Source: Candidatus Methanoperedentaceae archaeon (GTDB taxonomy: Archaea; Halobacteriota; Methanosarcinia; Methanosarcinales; Methanoperedenaceae). From it: a DNA stretch of 5,307 nt. A program made the position numbers and the translations under genes. Of this stretch, positions 1 through 4,030 are shown piece after piece. Position 1 is the stretch's first letter. Every line of letters begins with the position of its first letter. The notes beneath the pieces are model-generated. The model searched no databases. It saw only the letters and a list, made by a program, of their open reading frames with translations, and was not told where the DNA came from. Location: positions 1 through 5,307 of the forward strand of contig DAHXMQ010000144.1 in NCBI GenBank assembly GCA_027371625.1. The letters run 5' to 3'.

Positions 1-2
1 GT

Positions 3-560
3 GCTCCTTATGGAAAGGGCGTGGAAGAGCTCGTCCAGAAAGAGATTGTGAAATCGTTGAGGCAGAAAATACCAGTCGAGCAGGCGCTTGATTATTACCA
101 GGTCGGCAAGAAGAGAAGACTTGCCATCGTGGCGGCAACACGGAAAAAGACAGCCGGGAAGGGCGAACCCCTTGTTTCTGAAGAAATTGAACTGAAACCT
201 GCGAAAGAAGAGCTTGCTGAGTTTGAAGCGGAAGCTGAAAAACCCGTAGCGGTTGAAGAGCAGAAAGAGGAGAAAGAAACTCCTTTCCAAGAACACATAG
301 AGCAGTTGAAGGGTACGCTCAGCGCGAGGCTGATTGATGAGCAGAATAACGTCATAAACGAGGTGCCTGTGCGCGATCTGGCAACTGCCTTGAAAGACTC
401 AAACGGCAATATCAAAAGCGTGGTATTCGATGGGGTGATAACCCAGAGAATCGTGGATATCGCAGCAGAGAAAGGAGTAGAAACCATGATTGGTGCAAAA
501 ATGGGAAACTTAGTGAAAACTCCTGTTTTCATACATATCGAGACATCAAGCGAATTATAA
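3..560 (+). CDS. dnaG: Archaeal DnaG primase-like protein, C-terminal part (5' end cut by window)
   Basis: Archaeal DnaG is a TOPRIM-domain primase homologue, also known as an RNA-binding subunit of the archaeal exosome. Only the last 185 residues are here. The frame is open to the window edge and reads APYGKGVEEL at its start, so the GTG at 21 is an internal Val codon, not a start. This stretch normally follows the TOPRIM domain, so the N-terminal region and TOPRIM core lie outside. Visible parts: a helical segment with KIPVEQALDYY; an acidic Glu/Lys/Ala-rich linker (about window residues 55-95); and the conserved C-terminal domain with GTLSARLIDEQNNVINEVPV, VVFDGVITQR and AAEKGVETMIGAKMGN. 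Family archaeal DnaGs are roughly 400-450 residues. cobT begins 3 nt after the TAA stop, suggesting one transcript. Identification rests on recognising the archaeal C-terminal signature; bacterial DnaG differs here. Confidence 0.94.
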   Translation, partial: APYGKGVEELVQKEIVKSLRQKIPVEQALDYYQVGKKRRLAIVAATRKKTAGKGEPLVSEEIELKPAKEELAEFEAEAEKPVAVEEQKEEKETPFQEHIEQLKGTLSARLIDEQNNVINEVPVRDLATALKDSNGNIKSVVFDGVITQRIVDIAAEKGVETMIGAKMGNLVKTPVFIHIETSSEL

Positions 561-563
561 TGA

Positions 564-1595
564 ATGTGGGTTAAGCCTCACCCCGATTTCAGCCCCGAAA
601 GACCGCTGTTCGTATGCGTCCTTGCAAATACCGAGACAGCCAAGATCCCGAATATATCGGCGGCAGGGAAATCACCAAAGCTTACAGACTATACCCCGGC
701 GGCTGATGCCGAGCTTGTGGAAACAGGCAACGCCATAAGCATCAGCGAGCCCGCAATGACACCCTCTGGTGCCCCAACGCCTGCGGTTTTAACTCGTGCT
801 TCGATGCTGCTCACAGGGATCCCATGCCTTTTCATAAACTGTGGTCTTCGCATCCGCCCGAAAGTGCCTGCCATTGATATTAACGCACTCCCTGGCGGGG
901 ATATCAGGAAAGGAAATGCAGTGGCGGATGCTGCGGACATTTATAAAAAATCCCATGTTCTCGGAAAAAAGCTGTCTAAATTCTCCGATTTTGTAATAAT
1001 AGGTGAAAGTGTGCCCGGGGGAACTACCACAGCCCTTGGAGTCCTGAAGGCGCTGGGGTATGACGGCAAGGTTTCCTCAAGTTTTCCAGAAAACCCCCTT
1101 GACCTTAAAAACTCGGTGGTGTCTCTGGGAATGAAGAATGCAGGAATAACGTTTGGGAGTTTAAGGAACAAACCCCTGCGCGCGGTTGAATGCCTCGGCG
1201 ATCCGATGATGGCAGCGGCAGCAGGACTCGTGGACGGGCTTGAAACAAAGACCGTGCTTGCCGGTGGGACGCAGATGGTCGCTGTGCTTGGCATAATTAA
1301 GCATCTCGACCTCGTGCGGGATGTTTCCATCGCCACGACCTGTTACGTTGCCGGCGACCCGAGCGCCAATTTCAGGGAAATGACAGATATTATGGGATAC
1401 CAGGCTTTCACAGCCGACCCCGGCTTTGGGAACTCGAGGTTTGCCGGGCTTCGGATGTACGAGAGAGGGGATGTCAAGGAGGGAGTGGGAGCAGGAGGCG
1501 CCATGTTCGCCTCAGCAATGATGGGTTTTTCGCAGAAGGAATTCAGGGAAAAAACCGAGGAAGTGTGCGAGAGTATTTTCGGTACTATTTCATAA
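564..1595 (+). CDS. cobT: Archaeal CobT-type nicotinate-nucleotide phosphoribosyltransferase (cobamide lower-ligand activation)
   Basis: CobT transfers phosphoribose from nicotinate mononucleotide to the lower-ligand base (5,6-dimethylbenzimidazole in the classical reaction), making the alpha-ribotide used to finish cobamides. The corrinoid is needed by methyltransferases of methanogenesis and reverse methanogenesis. The 343-residue protein is full length for the archaeal branch. Signatures seen: NTETAKIPNISAAGKSPKLTDYTPAADAEL near residues 22-51, given here only as a landmark; VPGGTTTALGVLKALGYDGK around 149-170; AGGTQMVAVLG around 233; and KEGVGAGGAMFASAM near the end. Glu306 in that last motif probably matches the catalytic Glu of Salmonella CobT (Glu317), by motif analogy. 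A TGA lies directly before the ATG, so 564 is the earliest start in frame. No clear Shine-Dalgarno site precedes it; with only 3 nt after dnaG, translational coupling is likely. It is richer in G+C than the genes downstream. Confidence 0.94.
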   Translation: MWVKPHPDFSPERPLFVCVLANTETAKIPNISAAGKSPKLTDYTPAADAELVETGNAISISEPAMTPSGAPTPAVLTRASMLLTGIPCLFINCGLRIRPKVPAIDINALPGGDIRKGNAVADAADIYKKSHVLGKKLSKFSDFVIIGESVPGGTTTALGVLKALGYDGKVSSSFPENPLDLKNSVVSLGMKNAGITFGSLRNKPLRAVECLGDPMMAAAAGLVDGLETKTVLAGGTQMVAVLGIIKHLDLVRDVSIATTCYVAGDPSANFREMTDIMGYQAFTADPGFGNSRFAGLRMYERGDVKEGVGAGGAMFASAMMGFSQKEFREKTEEVCESIFGTIS

Positions 1596-1620
1596 TATTC
1601 CAGAAAATCATAAATCGATA

Positions 1621-1660
1621 GTTATAAATATTATAAAACAGTTAATCTTTGGTGGTTACT
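1621..1660 (+). promoter_or_regulatory. Box A-like promoter and Shine-Dalgarno site of the lipoprotein gene
   Basis: The segment 1622-1638 reads TTATAAATATTATAAAA, which fits one or two overlapping archaeal TATA (box A) elements. With the usual spacing of about 25 nt, transcription would start around 1650-1660. GGTGG at 1651-1655 is a plausible ribosome binding site 5 nt before ATG 1661. This supports ATG 1661 over the in-frame TTG at 1649, which lies upstream of the binding site. The leader would be very short. Confidence 0.5.
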
Positions 1661-2434
1661 ATGGTGAAATATAATTCAAACATACTATTAATAGTAGTCA
1701 TTGTGTTGGCAGTTCTTTTTTCGGGATGTACAGGCGGTCAGGATGTTTCTTCGGTGGTCAAGGCTTTACCTGAAGTTCAGCAATTTATGAAAGAACATCC
1801 AAATGCTCAAATAACCGTAACATATTGGTCAAAAGAAGAAATAGCCAATTCATCTCAAGATATAAGCCAGCAATGTGGTAAGCCTATAACCCCTGTAGCC
1901 ATGTACAAAGCAATAGTAAGCGATGGGGATTTAAAAATTGTTTCATGGATTAATGCTGATAATCAGATAGTTGTATGTTCTATAACTCAAGGCAGTGGCA
2001 GTATAAGCAATCAGCCCACTCCGACAATAGAACCGACTTCGACTATACAACTCCCAATAATAAGTTCACGAAAACAGGCGCCTCAGGCAAGCATAATATT
2101 ATCAAGCGCATCGACAGCAACAAGCACCATTACTCTTACACACAATGGTGGAGATTCCGTAGATTTGTCTAAAACGAAAGCGATTATAGATGAAGGCAGT
2201 AATCATGAAGTGATTAACCAACTGAGTACTACCACTAAGTTCTTTACTTCAGGAGATAATTTAATAATAAATACAAATAACAATCGAATCTATCTCAATG
2301 GTGTTGACATAACGGCAAACATAGGCACAGCTACTGGCAATTTTGCCTTTGGTGGGTTTGCAACGGTAACTTTAATAGACCTTGCTTCCAACCAACAAAT
2401 AGCAAAAGTAACAGGGGGAGAACCACCTCAATAG
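1661..2434 (+). CDS. Archaeal lipoprotein with a C-terminal pilin-like beta domain
   Basis: A 257-residue secreted protein of unknown function. Residues 4-22 form a hydrophobic signal ending in the lipobox FSGC, so Cys23 is the probable lipidated residue anchoring the protein outside the cell membrane. Residues about 24-107 form a compact domain (PEVQQFMKEHPNAQITVTYW, then QQCGKPITPVAMYK and IVSWINADNQIVVCS) with two cysteines that could form a disulphide; I recall similar domains in Methanosarcinales but cannot name a family. A Ser/Thr/Pro linker (about 108-135) follows. From about 139, QAPQASIILSSASTATSTIT and LTHNGGDSVDLSKTKAIID, ending TVTLIDLASNQQIAKVTGG, resemble the soluble C-terminal half of archaeal type IV pilins (Pilin_N/DUF1628 type), but without the pilin class III signal peptide. 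The start is set by the upstream binding site. Its last codons are partly duplicated beyond the stop. More A/T-rich than cobT. Confidence 0.82.
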   Translation: MVKYNSNILLIVVIVLAVLFSGCTGGQDVSSVVKALPEVQQFMKEHPNAQITVTYWSKEEIANSSQDISQQCGKPITPVAMYKAIVSDGDLKIVSWINADNQIVVCSITQGSGSISNQPTPTIEPTSTIQLPIISSRKQAPQASIILSSASTATSTITLTHNGGDSVDLSKTKAIIDEGSNHEVINQLSTTTKFFTSGDNLIINTNNNRIYLNGVDITANIGTATGNFAFGGFATVTLIDLASNQQIAKVTGGEPPQ

Positions 2435-2480
2435 ACCTTGCTTCCAACCAGATAGCAAAGGTTACAGGAGGGAATTCCGA
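2375..2480 (+). repeat. Imperfect 56-bp-offset tandem repeat at the lipoprotein 3' end
   Basis: The codons for IDLASNQQIAKVTGG starting at 2375 recur from 2431 as IDLASNQIAKVTGG. The offset is 56 bp, not a multiple of three, so the second copy is in another frame and the first base pairs of it create the TAG stop (2432-2434). The copies begin with 20 identical bases, differ by one missing Gln codon, and thereafter differ almost only at third codon positions. Confidence 0.8.
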
Positions 2481-2589
2481 TAAGCAACATAGAGTTACAT
2501 TTCTTTTAATGCCCATAGGATTATTGAGGTTCCAATTACCCAAGAAAAAAGCGGCCAAAAAACGACTTTCTCGTTACCTGCATAAATAG
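2431..2589 (+). pseudogene. Remnant of a second pilin-like domain gene, 3' end only
   Basis: This 52-codon open stretch has no start codon at its head and begins in the middle of a domain. Its first 14 residues (IDLASNQIAKVTGG) match the end of the pilin-like domain just upstream, then it continues as NSDKQHRVTFLLMPIG and a Lys/Arg-rich tail before TAG at 2587. Differences from the upstream copy are nearly all synonymous, which suggests both once encoded protein and diverged before being placed side by side. The simplest reading is a deletion within a pair of paralogous genes that left only the tail of the second. The basic extension past GG has no match I recognise and may simply be noncoding. 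Confidence 0.4.
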
Positions 2590-2628
2590 GGAAAAAGCGG
2601 TGGTTAGAAAATAGTATTTTATTTTTCG
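2590..2628. terminator. T-rich terminator region between convergent genes
   Basis: A short gap separates the plus-strand lipoprotein region from the convergent regulator gene. On the plus strand, 2615-2626 reads TATTTTATTTTT; on the minus strand, A-runs at 2592-2596 and 2606-2609 read as T-runs. Archaeal RNA polymerase often terminates on such oligo-T tracts without a hairpin, so this may serve both directions. There is no strong stem-loop. Confidence 0.35.
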
Positions 2629-3000
2629 TTATTTCATAATATCCGTATCTATCTGCGCTACAAGCTTCTTCATTTTATTGTACCATGCATCAATATTTCC
2701 CTGAACCATCTCCTTCATCTTCGAAGGAGAAAGGGCAATGTATTCGTAGTAGTAGCCTCCTGCGCTGATGGTTCTCGTTTCGCGATGCACAAGCCCGCAT
2801 GCCATCAAACTCTGGAGCGACCTGTAAGCTGTGCTTCGCTCCCTTTTTAAAAGTTCTCCGAGGCGTTCTGCCGTCATCGGTCCTTTCGTGACAAGCAGCT
2901 TGTATGCTTCAATATCGATATTCTTAATCCCCAGGATGCACTTTGCGGTATCCTCGCATTTGAAATCTCCCCGGATCATCTCAGGAATTGACCTTGGCAT
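2629..3000 (-). CDS. Winged helix-turn-helix transcriptional regulator, TrmB-like
   Basis: A 123-residue DNA-binding protein. After a short N-terminal part with a Cys pair (KCEDTAKC), residues about 25-40 (NIDIEAYKLLVTKGPM) form the first helix. The helix-turn-helix proper is TAERLGELLKRERSTAYRSL, followed by LMACGLVHRET and a wing region TISAGGYYYEYIAL. The tail (KMKEMVQGNIDAWYNKMKKL) is predicted helical and could dimerise. This order is typical of archaeal TrmB-like regulators, but the protein lacks the large sugar-binding domain of true TrmB, so the ligand is unknown. ATG at 3000 is chosen; the frame extends to a TTG at 3030, which would crowd the divergent promoter. It has no clear Shine-Dalgarno site. 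It is transcribed away from the ferredoxin gene at 3048, so it may regulate that gene and itself. Confidence 0.85.
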   Translation of the reverse strand: MPRSIPEMIRGDFKCEDTAKCILGIKNIDIEAYKLLVTKGPMTAERLGELLKRERSTAYRSLQSLMACGLVHRETRTISAGGYYYEYIALSPSKMKEMVQGNIDAWYNKMKKLVAQIDTDIMK

Positions 3001-3062
3001 AATAATCGATGTTTTGCAGAATCTATACAAAACCTATCTATACCCATATGAGCATAAATAGC
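3001..3062. promoter_or_regulatory. Divergent promoter region with paired TCTATAC direct repeats
   Basis: This A/T-rich gap serves the regulator (minus) and the ferredoxin (plus). TCTATAC occurs at 3022-3028 and again at 3037-3043, 15 bp apart, and CATATG at 3045-3050 is palindromic. The first repeat could act as box A for the plus strand, giving a start near 3048 and a leaderless transcript. On the minus strand the complement of 3052-3062 reads CTATTTATGCT, a possible box A for the regulator. The direct repeats are candidate operator half-sites for the neighbouring HTH protein; this is inference from position. Confidence 0.35.
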
Positions 3063-3245
3063 TTTCAGATGACTGGCTCTATAACAGTACTCGGGTGCAT
3101 GAAATGCGGAAAGTGCGACAGCGCATGTGATAGCGGAGCGCTATCACGCATCGACGGTATTGCAAGGATAGATTACGGCAGGTGCACGCAGTGCATGCGC
3201 TGCGTAATAGCATGTCCCAACAAAGCCATCAGGGTTCTTGAATAG
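3048..3245 (+). CDS. Small 2x[4Fe-4S] ferredoxin
   Basis: A cytoplasmic electron carrier of 65 residues from ATG 3048 (58 from ATG 3069, 78 from ATG 3009). It contains two cluster motifs: CMKCGKCDSAC followed by DSGALS, and CTQCMRCVIACPNKAI. Each is CX2CX2CX3C, so two [4Fe-4S] clusters are expected. The usual Pro after the fourth Cys is present in the second motif but replaced by Asp in the first. The two halves are linked by RIDGIARIDYGR, as in bacterial-type 8Fe ferredoxins. No Shine-Dalgarno site precedes any of the starts; 3048 is preferred because 3009 would leave only 8 nt to the divergent gene. No enzyme gene sits beside it, so the redox partner is not visible. The stop is TAG and the frame stays open for 75 more codons. 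Confidence 0.85.
   Translation: MSINSFQMTGSITVLGCMKCGKCDSACDSGALSRIDGIARIDYGRCTQCMRCVIACPNKAIRVLE
3127..3147. repeat. Perfect 9-bp inverted repeat inside the ferredoxin gene
   Basis: GTGATAGCG (3127-3135) and CGCTATCAC (3139-3147) are exact reverse complements separated by GAG. The element lies between the two cluster motifs and encodes the region CDSGALSR. In mRNA it would form a stable hairpin with a 3-nt loop; in DNA it could be a regulator site. It may also be a by-product of codon choice. Confidence 0.6.
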
Positions 3246-3473
3246 GATAAACGCATTTTCTTAATTAATTTTAACTCTTGCTGCCACTGTCCTGTTATTC
3301 ACAGTGCAAGGATAATAATCTATGTTCCGCACTATTCGCAGCATACCATCGATATCGTTGTCCAGGCTGCGGCGACGGCAACAGCTACTGAAACCACGCC
3401 AGCAGTTACAGTTACAGGCACTCCGACAGCAACGGCAACTCCAGCGCCAGCTTTTGAGATGCCGTCTTTGTAA
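3246..3473 (+). pseudogene. Remnant of a secreted Thr/Pro-rich protein tail (sorting-signal-like)
   Basis: Between the ferredoxin stop and TAA at 3471, one frame stays open but has no ATG, GTG or TTG at its head. From about 3312 it reads IIIYVPHYSQHTIDIVVQAA, then a low-complexity Ala/Thr/Pro/Val stretch (ATATATETTPAVTVTGTPTA and onward) ending TPAPAFEMPSL. Archaeal surface proteins with PGF-CTERM or similar sorting tags have just such a Thr/Pro linker before a (P)GFE motif, a hydrophobic helix and basic residues. Here the motif is PAFE and the expected helix is missing; a shift of frame near 3462 gives a moderately hydrophobic VFVIKVAFALKLC. I read it as the decayed 3' end of a surface-protein gene whose body has been deleted. 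A chance open frame with repetitive composition is the alternative. Confidence 0.4.
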
Positions 3474-3501
3474 TTAAAGTCGCATTTGCACTAAAGCTAT
3501 G

Positions 3502-3747
3502 CTAAATACCATATCTGTTGTGCAGTTCCTTCCTCACAGGACAGATGCACACATAAGAGTAACCAAAAGGTATCCTGTAACTGCATGGCACATTGTCAAG
3601 GCATTTGATAAAATGGATTTTATTATCAACACAGAGTTCAACCCTGCAAAGCTCCTTTCCACCCGACAAACAGGAAAAGTCCTTTTTGCATCTTGTGGTG
3701 TTTTTCAAAATATCGTCGCTTATCTTAATGACTGTTTTTTGTCCCAT
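3502..3747 (-). CDS. Conserved-looking cysteine-rich small protein, function unknown
   Basis: An 81-residue protein with eight cysteines, all in the last three quarters: RCKKDFSCLSGGKELC, ELC, FIKC, VPCSY, then FGYSYVCICPVRKELHNRYG at the end. No signal peptide or membrane segment is seen, so it is probably cytoplasmic and may bind metal or an Fe-S cluster. The pattern FSCLSG...FGYSxxCxCPxRxElxxRYG resembles a small uncharacterised family that I recall in archaea and anaerobic bacteria; I cannot give it a name. ATG 3747 is the first start after an in-frame TGA. GGTGA, complementary to 3760-3764, is a ribosome binding site placed a little far (12 nt) from it. A plus-strand frame at 3499-3858 overlaps it but lacks such a site and looks like a shadow. 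The gene is transcribed away from the cytochrome. Confidence 0.7.
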   Translation of the reverse strand: MGQKTVIKISDDILKNTTRCKKDFSCLSGGKELCRVELCVDNKIHFIKCLDNVPCSYRIPFGYSYVCICPVRKELHNRYGI

Positions 3748-3854
3748 GTCGTTGGTTTTTCACCTATTGATATATCCATTGCATTTCCCATATTTAATCT
3801 ATCCGATTGGTATTTTTGTGACCTCTTAACCTTGACGATAGGAATTCGGAAGCA

Positions 3855-3878
3855 ATGATTCTAAATTCATGTAATCAT
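3855..3878. repeat. Short inverted repeat ATGATT-N12-AATCAT
   Basis: The two 6-bp arms (3855-3860 and 3873-3878) are exact reverse complements with a 12-nt A/T-rich spacer. The spacing suits a dimeric regulator site, but in A/T-rich DNA such a pair could be chance. Confidence 0.3.
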
Positions 3879-3920
3879 CATTCTCATTTTTATAGAAAAA
3901 AGTTTTGAGAGGAACAGGAT

Positions 3921-3940
3921 AGGCGACTCTGAGGTTGCCT
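3921..3940. repeat. Near-palindrome AGGCGAC-N6-GTTGCCT upstream of the cytochrome
   Basis: The 7-bp arms match except for one position, which would be a G-U pair in RNA. It is a G+C-rich island in A/T-rich surroundings and directly abuts the possible box A at 3941, where the BRE would lie. It is thus well placed for an operator controlling the cytochrome. No oligo-T tract follows, so a terminator is unlikely. Confidence 0.4.
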
Positions 3941-4030
3941 TAAAAATGGATAGAATAGGTGTATAGTGTAGCATTTTCGCATACTTTTATCAAGAGAAAA
4001 AAGGAGAAATAAAAATAAGGAGGAGATAAC

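Larger units (their letters stand above)
3748..4030. promoter_or_regulatory. Divergent intergenic region: cytochrome promoter and strong Shine-Dalgarno site
   Basis: These 283 nt contain no convincing gene and separate the cysteine-rich protein from the cytochrome. Possible plus-strand box A elements are TTAAAAAT (3941-3948) and CTTTTATC (3984-3991). AAGGAGGAGAT at 4017-4027 is a very strong Shine-Dalgarno site ending 3 nt before ATG 4031, and a weaker AAGGAGA sits at 4001-4007. On the minus strand the complement of about 3787-3802 contains ATTAAATATGG, a candidate box A for the small protein. The region also holds the inverted repeats at 3855-3878 and 3921-3940. Confidence 0.5.

Noticed and set aside
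95..1336. Minus-strand open frames opposite dnaG and cobT
   Set aside because: Both plus-strand genes are recognised families across the whole span, so these are codon-bias shadows.
1649..1660. TTG at 1649 as the lipoprotein start
   Set aside because: The GGTGG binding site lies after it and ATG 1661 gives a normal lipoprotein signal.
2331..2558. Minus-strand open frame across the lipoprotein 3' end
   Set aside because: It is antisense to the lipoprotein tail and its duplicate, and shows no domain or binding site.
3285..3306. CACTGT-N10-ACAGTG stem as a ferredoxin terminator
   Set aside because: The stem has only 6 bp with a 10-nt loop and no T-run follows; it also lies within the remnant coding stretch.
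3243..3473. TAG at the end of the ferredoxin read as pyrrolysine, giving a 140-residue fusion
   Set aside because: The ferredoxin is complete at the TAG, and the residues right after it (DKRIFLINFNSCCH) look like no known domain. No pyl gene is visible. The open frame is better explained as a remnant.
3499..3858. Plus-strand open frame of 119 codons
   Set aside because: It overlaps the cysteine-rich minus-strand gene, has no ribosome binding site and shows no recognisable motif.
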